A stretch of 64,000 nt of DNA from Rhizophagus irregularis (GCF_026210795.1 NC_089443.1:4154001-4218000), one strand, 5' to 3'. Positions 1 through 11,207 are shown, numbered from the stretch's first letter. Program-made: numbers and translations. Notes: generated by a model from the letters alone, not told the origin.

Positions 1-2894
1 TCAAGTAATAATAATACATGGGTGCCTCAACAATCTTTTATTTATCCAAATGTTAATAATGAGCAAGGATTTCTCTACTTTGCAATATTATCGAGTGGTC
101 TTAATGATGTCAATAGTAATTATAACGTGTCGCAATGGATAATGTAAATTATCATATTGATAAACATTTTAATTTTTATTTTTAATTTAATGTATAGTTT
201 AACTTATATTCCTTTCCTTTTTTTATGAAGAAATGAAGACGGAATTTTTAGCAATATTGCAGCAATGGTTTTAACTCTTCAAATGCGTCCTGCTATAGTT
301 TCAACAGTGGATGGAGGTTACATGTTTATTTATCCTAATTTTACAACCTCCCAGGATCCTTATTCTTCACAGAATGGGCTTTACGCCATGTATTGTGGAT
401 ATGGAAGTAATAAAATGCGAAAACAAGTTATTCTTTATACTTTTATAATGGAATTAAATATTATTGGCCTTAATTGTGTTATTATCTCTAACTCGGAAGT
501 TGGGCAAATTTGTTTGATAATCATAGAACCTAATTCCACCGATCCAAATCCAATCCCTTTTTTTATTCAAGTTAATTATTTTTCAGGAGGATCTGTATTT
601 GATGTCAAACATGTAGATGCCACACCGCCCACAAGTATAGGTATTAATGAACTTACCGATCCTCAATTTATAATTACGCCATTACCATTTGGAGGTTATT
701 TCTATAGTGTTGTTCAAACAACCAATATGAGTAGTGATATTTGGGGCTATGTTTTGGATGAAAATGGAAATTTTAATCGATGGAACCTTTCATATCCTAC
801 CCTGTCAGATTCTAATGCTTCCCCCCAACTTTTAACAAATAACACTCTTGTAATGCTTCAACCAATAGTAGGACAAAATTGGAGTTTAATCGCCACTGAT
901 TTGTATAAAATTCATGAAGGTAAGGTGATAGCAAAAATATTTTTATTTTATTATATTTTTTTTAACTCTTACAAATACTCTAGATAATGGTTATGATAAT
1001 ATGTTCATCAGAAATACATCTCCGACCATTCATCAAACTATCACCGCACGTGAAACTAATCCCCTTAAAATTACATATACAATTCCTATTGGTTTATCAA
1101 ACGGCACAATTACAATTTTTCAAAGTAATGGCAGTTCTAATCCTGGAATTGTACGTCAAACCATTAACGGCTTAAATAACCAAAATTATGTAACGCTTGA
1201 TAACGATACCGTTAGTATTGATATAATTGAAAGTACATTTAATAATCCTGGTTCAACGTATTATGTTATGATTGAGAATAATTTTGTTTCGAGTCTATTA
1301 TACAATGAACCTATCCCTGGTTTATCTAGTAATATTTGGTCTTTTACAACGTGTAAGTAATTTATAATCATGCTCATAAAATTGAATTATATTATATATA
1401 TAATTATTTATTTTTCAAATAGTACCAGAAGAAAAAAAAGAAAAAGTAGGAAGTAAAATTAAAATGTTTTTTGATGGCATTTATGGAAAAGTTAGATTGA
1501 CCAAAAACGGAACTTCTTACTTTGACACTCTCAATCCCAATCAAAAAAATAAATTCTTTGATAACTTAACACAAGAATTGGCCGATGCAGTCGCTGTCAC
1601 ATCAAAACGAATAACCACCAATTATAGATTTGTGATCGACACTGAAAGTTCTTCAAAACAATATCTTTTATCCATTAAGATTGATAAACCACAATCTGCA
1701 TCAGATAGGGAGACTAAATTAATCACTAAAGATTTAGATGCTATGATCCAGAATATGGACATCACTGTTCTTGAATCTGGAAGTTCTTCGAAATACTTGG
1801 ATCCACTCTATGGATATGTGACTATTCGTAACTATTCGTTTTTTAATTTTTTCAGATGAAAATTTAACCAACTTAATTAATTTTCCTTTCTTTCTTTCTT
1901 TTTTTAATAGCCAGGTGGTATGAGAATTCTGACAATATGTTCCAATTTATTTTAACAGTTATATTCTTTTTGATATTGACCATACTTTGCATCATTTCTA
2001 TATATTATGATGCAAAAAAAGTAATAAGTGGCGCAAATAGTAGCGGTAGTGTTAGGAAAGCTTTTTTTCAAATAATGAAATCGGATATATGTAAATTAAT
2101 TAAATTAATCCAATCTGTAAATTTATTTAAGGGGAAGGAGGGTAATGAGGGAAATGAGGATAAGGTAAAGTACACATTCTATATTTTAATTGAAAATCAA
2201 ATACTAACATAATGTTTATTAATTTTAGAGTAACCACTTTATAATTTATTGTTATGGATTAAATGTTTTGTCATTTGTGTTGGACATTCTTTTTGCTAAG
2301 ATAGAGGCAGGCAGCGTCAAAATTATTTTTTTTGCGAGGTAAATATCAACTTCTGAACTAAAAAATTCTTTTAAAAAAACACTAAAATAATAAAATTTTC
2401 TTTAAGTGTTTTTTTGTGATAGCTCCATATGTTATCAAGTTAGGATATGCAGTTTACATTATCCTTAGCGAACTTCAACTTCTTGACGAACCTAGAGAAA
2501 ATATCATAAAATAGTTCTTGTAATGTTGATATCACTAGCTCTAGATATATTTAATTTTCAATTTTGTGGATATAAACTTAACGTTAACGTTAAGTTATCT
2601 AAAGAATTTGAACAAAGGATTATTATTGGAGAATTTATTGGTATGATTATTAAAGATATACCCGACCTAGCTTTTAGAGTATGTAATTTTTTTGCATCAC
2701 CTTTTTTTTTAAATCAAATATTAATCAAGTTAATTTTATTTTTTTAAAAAAAAAACTATTAGATTTACTTTTTGAGTAAAGCGATTGATTTTAGTTATTT
2801 ATCCATTATTACTCCTTTAGCATCTGTTTTAAAAATCCTAAGTCCTTTTACAAACCTCCCAAAATTAATGAAAACTAGAAATGATGGTTCTTAA
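1..2894 (+). CDS. multi-exon membrane protein, 5' partial, possibly decayed
   Basis: I read consecutive exons at 1-143, 231-919, 984-1352, 1423-1827, 1911-2164, 2229-2338, about 2423-2510, about 2521-2678 and 2763-2894. Introns are 60-90 nt with GTAAAT, GTAAGG or GTAAGT starts and TAG/AAG ends, and the reading phase is kept from exon 1 to exon 6. The long N-terminal part is rich in Asn, Ser, Thr and Gly and looks extracellular. Exon 5 holds a strong membrane segment (FILTVIFFLILTILCIIS) and exons 6-9 are hydrophobic. This resembles a large family of secreted-ectodomain, multi-pass proteins recalled from Rhizophagus; its function is unknown. Phase breaks between exons 6 and 7 and between 7 and 8, and one frame stops at TAG near 2510. 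The gene may therefore be a pseudogene, or those two junctions may be misplaced. The start lies upstream of the window. Confidence 0.6.
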
Positions 2895-4315
2895 ATTTGT
2901 CATTTTCTTTATTTTCTTATTATAATACCCATCATCAAGTTTTTTTGTCTTATCAACTTATGAAATATCAAACGTTACTTATGATCTCATTGTTAATTTT
3001 TACTTTTCCTAATAGTCGTCCGTGATTTTCCTTATTGATATTTTTATGGATGATGTTTATTTAAAAGGATAGGCTTAAAAGTCTATCAATACTAGAGAAA
3101 ACGTTTTTCTTGCTCCTTTATAATAGGCAAAAATAATTATTAACAAGAATACAATAAACATTAATTTTAACATTGACGAACCTTCTTCAGTAACTCCATA
3201 TTGTTATGATAACTCATTTGTTGATTTAAGTTGAATCTAAGTCAATACAAAAAAAAAAAATTTACGCTTGGCATTTGAATTAAACATAAATTTTAAAATT
3301 TACAAACCTCATGGACAATTTTATTATTAGCGTCTTCATCATTATCATAATGGTAACGTAAGGTTTTTATCGCTACACAATGTTTTTGTAAAACGCGCTA
3401 TATACCCAACTCTTTCATAAAATTTTTCCATTGTAATAGTTTGTTTTTTGTACATGGTTGACGGTTGTACATGACAGAATGACAGATTATTTTTTTTATT
3501 CATGCAATATTATTTTTTTTTTAGAATAGCATAAAATCAAAAAATGAAAGTGGAGGGCATGACACGGGGTGATAAATATCGTAATATGATCCCGTGATTC
3601 TACTGCTAATATTATTCCTGTTTATTAAAAAATAACCTTGCTCAAATGTAAGAAGCTATCTAACTACTATTAATAAACATTTAAAGAATCATATGGATAA
3701 GATCAATCCTTCCGTTGAAAAACAAGCAGAATTTACAAAGAAATTTTAGGGGAAAATAAGGAAAAGAAATTGTAAATACTCATTTATTTACAGAATTAAT
3801 CCTTTTACAGGTACAGTTTTTCGTGAATATTTAATAACAATTTGGATCGCCCCAGACGATCATAACTGAAGGTGATAATTTCAGCAGATATTTTTCGCAA
3901 TGATATTTTAAATTTATATCATAATTATCGAGCAAATATTGCATGAGAAAATAAGCAAAATTAACGATGATACATTTGTTTTTATTTGCGTCAACAAAAT
4001 TTATGAATTAAGTAATGTTTTGAAATTGCTGAAAATGATGGAATTATGGTAATTAGTAAATCTGTTTTTGGGAAGTAAAGTATTCAAAGCATTCTCGCGC
4101 AAGAAAAACCGATCAATTAGTACTCAAAAGTTGTAAATTAGTTTGTGCTATATGTGGAAGAAATGAACCATTTCACTAATATGCATCTTGACTATACTTA
4201 AACATGCACCCTTGACTTAAGAGTTCTAAATATTATTTAAACTATATAGGCGAAAGAGTGTGATTTATTCCAAATAGGACCACTGGTTACTTATTGATCT
4301 TAGATTTTAGGAATT
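2895..4315. other. AT-rich intergenic sequence
   Basis: No open frame of useful length and no domain that I can recognise on either strand. Poly(A), poly(T) and short hairpins are present but nothing organised. Confidence 0.5.
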
Positions 4316-5012
4316 TGTTATAGGTGCGGCAAATTACGTGATGGCCATTAAGAGGTATTTTTTAAAAAATGATTTTTTATTATTTTGACTACTAGAATTT
4401 TAACTTTTCAAGATTAATGTGTTTTTTACTATATATTGATCTTAGATTTTAAGAATTTGTTGTAGGTGCGACAAATAACAGTGACTGCTTCTGAGGCAGC
4501 TGATTACGTGATGGCCATAAAGAGGTATCTCTTAAAATTATTTTTAATTGTTTTGACTACTAGAATTTTATTTTTAATGTTAATTGAATTTTTTATTATT
4601 ATATTGATCTTAGAATTTTAAGAATTTGTTGTAGGTGCGGCAAATAACAGTGACTACTTCTAAGACAGCTGATTACGTGATGGCCATCAAGAGGTATTTT
4701 TTAAAAATAATTTTAATTGTTTTGACTACTAGAATTTTATTTTTAATGTTAATTGAGTTTTTTATTATTATATTGATCTTAGAATTTCAAGAATTTGTTG
4801 TAGGTGCGGCAAATAATAGTGACTACTTCTAAGACAGCTGATTACGTGATGGCCATCAAGAGGTATTTTTTAAAAATAATTTTAATTGTTTTGACTACTA
4901 GAATTTTATTTTTAAGATTAATTGAATTTTTTGAATTTTTTACTATTATATTGAACTTAGAATTTTAAGAATTTGTTGTAGATGCGGCAAATAACAGTGC
5001 CTACTTCTAGTA
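4316..5012 (+). repeat. exon-like tandem repeat array, period about 169 bp
   Basis: Four and a half units. Each has a 59-nt body flanked by a TTGTTGTAG-type acceptor and a GAG/GTAT-type donor. Bodies lie at 4324-4354 (internally shortened), 4466-4524, 4635-4693, 4804-4862 and a truncated copy from 4982. The spacers of about 110 nt look like introns. The 59-nt bodies are open in one frame and read VRQITVTTSKTADYVMAIK with small changes between copies. Because 59 is not a multiple of 3, joining neighbouring bodies would shift frame. I cannot tell whether any body is expressed. Confidence 0.75.
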
Positions 5013-5494
5013 CCGTTAAAAAAATTATAAACAAACAATGATTTATTTTTATTGATTTAATAGTTATGAGATCATAACGGTATAAGGATACATAGTATGA
5101 ATGCTTCTTTTATTTATTCACCCAAAAGTAGTATATAGGTGAGAATATTCATAGAAGAGTTAATAAATTAGTGATGTTAGATCTATACAATTTTTATTTT
5201 CTTTCTTTTCTATGATTAACGAAAACAAACTATGAAAATTCTTTCACTTTATTCAATAAGATTTGTCAAATTCTAATTTAGTTGAAAGTTGTCAACTTGG
5301 AGTATTCTCTATTAAGATCAGTAAAAGACTTAATTGAAAGCTTATACAGATTTGGAATAATAGTTATAGTTTTAATCAAAAAAATCCTATCATGAAATTT
5401 ATTGCTCCAACTAGCCCAAAGTTTGTCATCTAAATGATACAATTTTTTTTAAAATATACCATAAAGTCCCGAATATAAGCACCCAGATTTTTAT
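5013..5494. other. AT-rich intergenic sequence
   Basis: Nothing supportable seen here. Confidence 0.4.
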
Positions 5495-5620
5495 ATTACC
5501 CGAAAGTAAGCAACCTTGACCAACACTATGATAATTTTGGCCAATACTACAATATACAAAATATACAAATATAAGCACCCCTATAACAAAAAAAGGAAAG
5601 GTTGCTTGCTTTACGGTAAT
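5495..5620. repeat. small inverted-repeat element (MITE-like)
   Basis: The left arm ATTACCCGAAAGTAAGCAAC (5495-5514) is mirrored by GTTGCTTGCTTTACGGTAAT (5601-5620) with two or three mismatches. The core of about 80 bp is AT-rich and holds repeated ATATAAGCACCC words, one of which also lies just outside the left arm. No coding capacity. A short non-autonomous element is the simplest reading; I found no clear target duplication. Confidence 0.4.
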
Positions 5621-6670
5621 CTAATCAAGACTTAATAAATTAATTACAGAATTTCATTTCTCCTATCAATTTTTTTATGATTAATAGTTGTATTATTTCT
5701 CTTATGATTTAAATAAATTCTAATTTATTTAAATTTCAATACTTTCTAGAATATTGACAATTATAATCCAGCACTGTCATAAAATACCCCAGGTCTTATA
5801 CTGGTTTATATATTGAATAATACCTCATATCGGCGGATTTGGTTACTCATTCCGATAGTGTAATTTTTGTTATTTTTTTTTGGTAAAAAGTATTATTAAG
5901 ACGCAAATAAGGTTAGGCAAATTAAAAATAAAGATAAACAAATAAAATTGTTACACGTTCTTCTAATATTATGTTAGGCTGAAATTATGTTAATTCCGGC
6001 CAGAATTAAAATCGTATTTCAATACGATTTATTTTTTATTTGTTTATTTTTTTTTAATCAATAACGCATTTTTTATTATAGTAATATGTGAGAGAACATT
6101 TACTACGCTAAAATACAAAAGATACATTGAAATTTGGTTGCAACGTGAATGTTACCCCAAATCTCTCCATACCGAAATCTTCGTATAATAAAACGAAGTA
6201 GCAACTAACGACCCATGTGAAAATTCAAATAAAAACAATAAATTAAAAATTCTAATAGGCTACAGATTCAGGAAAAGCAAGATCACTAAAAACCCAGTGA
6301 TATCTGTGAACCTCTAAACACACACTAAAGTAAACGCTATATGATAATAACTATGTAGTCTAATATAACGCTAAATCTATTCCACTTACGTTTCCTATAT
6401 TGACACCTAACCCAACTCTTTTTCTCTCTCACCCTGCACTAAAGCCATTCTTTTCTTTATATCTTTAATTTCCGATGTCTCTAAATCGTCCGTTGTCGAC
6501 TCTTATCTATCCTCTTTCTTGTTCCCTTTGGTATTATTCCATATTGATATTGAATTAAATAAAAGAAATTTTTTGAAGGTAAATACCTTCGAAGTAGTGT
6601 CCGTCGGTGTCCTGAACCTACAAAAAGTAAAAAAGACGTTCATTAAATAAAAATGAAAAAAAAATTTTCA
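5621..6670. other. AT-rich intergenic sequence with one hairpin
   Basis: No gene seen. A perfect 10-bp inverted repeat with a 2-nt loop, AAATCGTATT / AATACGATTT, lies at 6009-6030. Confidence 0.4.
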
Positions 6671-6800
6671 ACCCAAATAATACCACCATCATATTCCACT
6701 TCGAGAGAAGGCTGGAAACCTAAATAAATAAAAAAAAAGGCATTAATGTTATTTAATAACGCCATTACACAACTACACCCACCCAAATAATACCTACCGT
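6671..6800. repeat. 110-bp tandem repeat split by retrotransposon insertion
   Basis: The word ACCCAAATAATACC starts at 6671 and again at 6781, giving a 110-bp period. The second unit is interrupted at 6800 by element 1 and resumes at 19675, where the CACTTCGAGAGAAGG core of unit 1 reappears, followed by an AAATAAATA run and AAGGCRTTAATGTT. Element 1 therefore inserted into one unit of a short tandem array. Confidence 0.65.
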
Positions 6801-7449
6801 TGTCACCCACGTCTGCCACCCGTGGATAAACACATCTTTCTCATTTAACTTATTTCTCGTTACTTTGCTTAGTTTAGATTTTATTTTTCTTTTAACTTCT
6901 CGCTTTCTTTCTCATATATCCGTAGTATTTATTCTCAATACTACCACTCATTCATAATATTCTCACAATATTATGTTGCCTGTAATATTTATTCTTTCAA
7001 ATATTACCATCTTATTTCTTATAAACTGCGAGAGTTCTCCTAACTTCTTATATTTCATACAATAAAACGAGAATAACTCCTTTTACTTTTACTTTTCTGG
7101 ACTTAATAATAATATTAATTAATTCTCAAGCGTACAATGAGCATATTCAAGATAACTTTTAATAATTAATATTTATTTTATTAAATTTGAGTCAAAACTG
7201 ACTGCGGAATTCCTAACGAATCCCACCTATATTTATACATTTTTAAGAAAACTATTTCTACCACTTCTAACTTTTCTACTAATAAAAATTTAAGAACAAT
7301 AAGAAAATAAAGATATATTATCATATGACTATCTTGTGACTAAACTAAACTAAACTATAAATATTATTTTATCGGTTAATTATTTATCCTTGTTCCATTC
7401 AGTCTTTTATTCATCCGCTCACGTGATCATCCTGATTTCTCGGGTTACA
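6801..7449 (-). repeat. 3' LTR of element 1 (left in window)
   Basis: 649 bp; on the minus strand it runs TGTAACCCG..GGTGACA. It matches the LTR at 19022-19670 except for A/G changes near 6871 and 7401. Confidence 0.93.
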
Positions 7450-7464
7450 GCTATCCCCCCCAAG
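7450..7464 (-). promoter_or_regulatory. polypurine tract of element 1
   Basis: Minus-strand CTTGGGGGGATAGC-like purine run directly before the 3' LTR, the usual primer site for plus-strand DNA synthesis. Element 2 has a similar GAAGAGGGGGATAA at the same place. Confidence 0.6.
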
Positions 7465-7480
7465 AAAAATTTGAGTCCCA

Positions 7481-8668
7481 TCAAATTCTAATTATAACTT
7501 CGAAATTTGACCTGTCGATATATTCCTTCAATAATTCTCCATTTACTGGCGTTTTCTGTATCCTTCCCTCCATAGTTTTAATTTTATAAGATCCTTTAGA
7601 AATTATTTCATGTATATAATACGGTCCTTTCCATTTTTCTTCTAGTTTTCCAGACCATTGTTTTTCTTTTGCTGCATCATAATATAGCACTTTATCCCCT
7701 ATTTGAAAATTCTTTTTCATCTTGTATTTCTTATCATGATATTTCTTCTGTTTTTCTTGAGATTTCTCTATATTTTCTTTAGCTTGACTTCTAATGTTCG
7801 GTAGATCTTCCATTAAACTATTAATTCTTTGTGTTATCGTAACATTTTCATCTTCTAAATTTAATAATGTCTTCATTTCTCTTCCATATATTAGATATCC
7901 TGGTTTTAACTTGGTTGAATCATTCTTCTTTGTTCTATATGCAAATAAAACTCCCGGTATTTTTAAATCCCAATCTTTAATGTTATTCAATTTTGCTAAT
8001 GATTCGCATAATGTTTTGTTGAACCTTTCTATTAATCCATTCGTCTTCGGGTGATAAGGTGTCGAAAAATTGTGTTTTATCTGAAATTCCTTCATTAATA
8101 GTTCTACTAATTTATTATTAAATTGACTTCCCCTATCACTTAATATCTTCTTTGGACATCCATGTCTACATATTATATCTTCATAAATGAATCTTGCAAT
8201 TTCCTTAGCATCTGCTGTTTCTAGAGCTCTAGCTTCTGGCCATTTCGTAAAATAATCCATTGCCGTAACTATGTATCTATTATTTCTTTCTGTTATTGGT
8301 AACGGTCCCACAACATCTATTCCAATCTGATAAAATGGTTCTTTAACTTTTATTACATTTAATTCGTGTTTTCCAATCGGTTTTCCTCTCCTTTGACAAC
8401 TATCGCATGATTTAACATATATTTCCATATCTTGTTTCATTCCTTTCCAATAATATTTCTCTCTAATCCTTTCATATGTTGCATCTATTCCAAAATGTCC
8501 AGATAGTTCATGGTCGTGTGCAATATACATTAATCCTTCGAACTCATATTTTCTTATTACTCTCAGTTCTCTATTATCCTTTATTCTATATAACAAACCA
8601 TCTTTCATCCTATAGTGTTGTTCATTATCTACATTTTTAATTATCTCATTGTATTTATCTTCTTCCAT
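7481..8668 (-). CDS. Ty3/gypsy integrase
   Basis: 395 aa. Zinc-binding HHCC domain with H51, H58, C88 and C91 (HDHELSGHFG, then CDSCQ). The catalytic core has D118 (IGIDVVGP), D178 (LSDRGSQF) and E214 (GLIERFNKTL), with the usual D-35-E spacing. The C-terminal part (about 330-390: GDKVLYYD..GPYYIHEI) is the SH3-like DNA-binding region. It would insert the cDNA into nuclear DNA. It is the last gene of element 1 and overlaps the preceding 50-aa ORF by 14 nt in another frame, so it is probably made from the same polycistronic or full-length RNA. It shows no internal stop. About half or more of the residues match the element 2 integrase by eye. Confidence 0.92.
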   Translation of the reverse strand: MEEDKYNEIIKNVDNEQHYRMKDGLLYRIKDNRELRVIRKYEFEGLMYIAHDHELSGHFGIDATYERIREKYYWKGMKQDMEIYVKSCDSCQRRGKPIGKHELNVIKVKEPFYQIGIDVVGPLPITERNNRYIVTAMDYFTKWPEARALETADAKEIARFIYEDIICRHGCPKKILSDRGSQFNNKLVELLMKEFQIKHNFSTPYHPKTNGLIERFNKTLCESLAKLNNIKDWDLKIPGVLFAYRTKKNDSTKLKPGYLIYGREMKTLLNLEDENVTITQRINSLMEDLPNIRSQAKENIEKSQEKQKKYHDKKYKMKKNFQIGDKVLYYDAAKEKQWSGKLEEKWKGPYYIHEIISKGSYKIKTMEGRIQKTPVNGELLKEYIDRSNFEVIIRI

Positions 8669-8807
8669 TAACTAGTATTTCTTCTATTTCTTCTTCAAAA
8701 GGTAAAATAAACCTAATACTTTTATCTTCAAATAACACGCAGTGATAATTCGTATTCCTGTGTATGATGTAAATATATATTCCTATTCCAATATTTTCAG
8801 TAGTCAT
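8655..8807 (-). CDS. 50-aa ORF between kinase and integrase
   Basis: Starts at ATG 8807, two nt after the kinase stop codon, and overlaps the integrase start by 14 nt. It reads MTTENIGIGIYIYIIHRN and ends with an acidic stretch. No family recognised. Tight stop-start spacing on both sides suggests coupled translation or a remnant linker of a former polyprotein. Element 2 has an unrelated-looking 58-aa ORF at the same position. Confidence 0.45.
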   Translation of the reverse strand: MTTENIGIGIYIYIIHRNTNYHCVLFEDKSIRFILPFEEEIEEILVNGRR

Positions 8808-8809
8808 TT

Positions 8810-9245
8810 TTATTTTTCCAATAGCTTTTCAACTCGTTTATATACTTTTTTCCAACTTTTGTCATCGTTTTTAATTCTAATCCTCTTATATTTTCCTTTA
8901 TTCTCATAAATATTCTGATGTTCTTTAAACATTTTCACCATGTCCATATATTCCTCTTCGTTCAACGTTTCATATGATGTTTTATGTCCTTCATTACTTT
9001 TCTTAGTTTCTCTTCCAATATAATTATTCCAACATTCTTTATTTTCTAAGAAAATTATTACCGCATTATCTATAATGTCTTTATATTTAAATATCTCTTT
9101 CTCCATTTTATGATTCCCATATGGAGTAATATATCCTCTGTCAAAACTTTTGGTCTTTTGATAAAAGTATTCACAATATGGTGACTTATCCAGTATTATA
9201 ATGTCTTCATCTGTAAATTCAACTATTCTCCTATTGATTTCTTCT
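8810..9245 (-). pseudogene. frameshifted C-terminal part of the thymidylate-kinase-like domain
   Basis: This frame continues the kinase domain that begins at the end of the RT ORF. It shows ILDKSPYCEYFYQKTKSFDR (a DR-type substrate motif in thymidylate kinases), then the LID and C-terminal helices up to the stop at 8810. Compared with element 2, this copy lacks 8 nt between the Glu-Trp pair and the Val-Val-Glu motif, near 9240. The P-loop half therefore runs into a TAG at 9231 and the second half sits in another frame. The first ATG in this frame is at 9106. The kinase of this copy is probably inactive unless frameshifting occurs. Confidence 0.75.
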
Positions 9246-11123
9246 ACAACTTAATAACCATTCATATTCTTTTGAAGGTTCCTCAAATCTCTTATCATCA
9301 TTTCTTCTTCTTTTCAACTTATTAAATATTATTTTTAAATCATCCTTTTCTTTTAATCGTTTAATTATATTTTCCACTATGGTGGATTTCCCTACACCAT
9401 CAACCCCATCAACAATAATAATTTGTGGTTTACTCTTCCTTCCTAATTTCTTTAATAATTCTTTTTCTGTCTTTTCTTCTAAGTTCAGTAATATTGCTTC
9501 TTTATCATTAAAATATTTCATATCATCCCATTTTCCCTTAAATCTTCTAGCGTCGAACCATTCATTTCCTGATCTAACATATCTCAGCTTTTTCTCTTTA
9601 TTATGTTCCATTTTCATTATTTCTTGACTTAAGCCTCCAGGGTCCCTTTTTATAACTTTCTCTTCAAATTCTAGTCTTGATAACGCATCTGCATTCTTAT
9701 TTTCTTTACCACTTCTATGTATTACTTCAAAATCATATTGTTGTAACTCCATTACCCATCTTGCTCTTCTTCCTGTAGGTACTTTAGCATTCATTAATCC
9801 TTTTAACGCAGCATGATCCGTTATAACCATAAATTTTCTTCCTGCTAAGAACTTATGGAAATACTTGATCCCCCAGAATATCGCTAAACATTCTAATTCT
9901 GTTATTGCATAATTCTTTTCTGCTCCCACTAAACTTCTACTAGCATAGGCGATAACAAATTCTTTATTTTCTTCATTTTTCTGAGATAATACTGCTCCTA
10001 ACCCTTCTCCTGACGCGTCTGTAATCAATATAAACTCCTTTTCGAAATTAGGGTGATCTAATACTGGTTTCTCCATTAATCTTATTTTTAATTCTTCAAA
10101 TGCTTCCTGCTGTTTCTCTGTCCATTCAAATGGTACATCCTTTTTAACTAAGTGATATAAAGGCTTTGCTATTTTCGCAAAATTCTTTATAAATCTTCTA
10201 TAATATGAGCACAATCCTAAAAATGATCTCACTTGTGTAACAGTTTCTGGTATCTTTATTTCTTTAATCTTCTCCACTTTCTTTGCATCTGGTTTCAAAC
10301 CATCTCTTCCAACTATATGTCCTAAAAATTCTATATTTCGTTCACCAAACTTACATTTCTTCAATTTCACAATCAAGTTGTTTTTCTTTAATTTGTTCAA
10401 CACTTTATCGATATGTTCCACATGTTCTTCAAAATTTTTTGAATAAATCATTATATCATCTAGATATACTATTACAAATTCTCCAATATATTCTTTTAAT
10501 ATCTCATCCATTATCCTCTGAAATGTTCCTGGTGCATTCTTTAAACCAAATGGCATAACATTATATTCATATAATCCTTGTGAACATATAAATGCTGTCT
10601 TTTCTTTATCTTCTTCTACCATTTCTACTTGATGATACCCTGCCGCTAGATCCAAACTCGTAAACCATCTCGCTGTTCTATATTTTTCTAATAATTCGTC
10701 TATTCTTGGTAATGGGTATGCATCCGACTTAGTTATATTATTCAATTTCCTATAATCAATGCAAAATCTATAATTTCCTGTTTTCTTTCCTGCTAGTGTT
10801 ACTGGAGACGCCCATGGACTCCATGACTTTCTAATTTTCCCCATTTTTAATAACTGTTCAACTTCTTTCTTTATAAACTTTCCCTTTTCCTCGGTCTCTT
10901 TATACCTCTTCTGTGCTATTGGTTCTTGACCTTCTTTAATTTCTATTTTATGTCTAACAGTGTCTACCTTTCCTAATTTTTCTCCATCGTATTCAAATAT
11001 CTCTTCATAACTTTTGATTAGCTTTATTATACCATCCTTTCTTTTACCTGTTACTTCTCCCAAATTTATCTTTTTATCGAACTTTTCCCATTTAGTTTCA
11101 TTTTTATCATTTTCATTTATCAT
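9231..11123 (-). CDS. reverse transcriptase-RNase H with fused kinase P-loop
   Basis: 630 aa. RT fingers and palm: WSPWASPVTL near 105, YRFCIDYRKLN near 120, SLDLAAGYHQV near 155, and the catalytic YLDD at 220-223. The connection domain follows (FLGLCSYYRRFIKNF), then RNase H from about 365 (ITDASGEGLGAVLSQ, ITELECLAIFWGI, ITDHAALKGL, NADALSRL). After a linker of about 90 residues comes a thymidylate-kinase-type P-loop, IIIVDGVDGVGKSTIVE, at about 568-585. The ORF ends 45 residues later through an 8-nt deletion. RT and RNase H copy the element RNA into DNA in cytoplasmic particles. The kinase fusion is not part of ordinary gypsy Pol, and element 2 has the same arrangement intact. Confidence 0.92.
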   Translation of the reverse strand: MINENDKNETKWEKFDKKINLGEVTGKRKDGIIKLIKSYEEIFEYDGEKLGKVDTVRHKIEIKEGQEPIAQKRYKETEEKGKFIKKEVEQLLKMGKIRKSWSPWASPVTLAGKKTGNYRFCIDYRKLNNITKSDAYPLPRIDELLEKYRTARWFTSLDLAAGYHQVEMVEEDKEKTAFICSQGLYEYNVMPFGLKNAPGTFQRIMDEILKEYIGEFVIVYLDDIMIYSKNFEEHVEHIDKVLNKLKKNNLIVKLKKCKFGERNIEFLGHIVGRDGLKPDAKKVEKIKEIKIPETVTQVRSFLGLCSYYRRFIKNFAKIAKPLYHLVKKDVPFEWTEKQQEAFEELKIRLMEKPVLDHPNFEKEFILITDASGEGLGAVLSQKNEENKEFVIAYASRSLVGAEKNYAITELECLAIFWGIKYFHKFLAGRKFMVITDHAALKGLMNAKVPTGRRARWVMELQQYDFEVIHRSGKENKNADALSRLEFEEKVIKRDPGGLSQEIMKMEHNKEKKLRYVRSGNEWFDARRFKGKWDDMKYFNDKEAILLNLEEKTEKELLKKLGRKSKPQIIIVDGVDGVGKSTIVENIIKRLKEKDDLKIIFNKLKRRRNDDKRFEEPSKEYEWLLSCRRNQ

Positions 11124-11207
11124 TTTAAAATTTATTTATTATTTTATTTCTTATTATTATTTCAACAATTTTACATTTTGGGACAATTTTAACCCTTTTT
11201 ATATAAT

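Noticed and set aside
4635-4832. 65-aa open frame starting MRQITVTTSK
   Set aside because: Runs through the intron-like spacer of the tandem array; only the 59-nt bodies look protein-like, and its start at 4635 is not an ATG.
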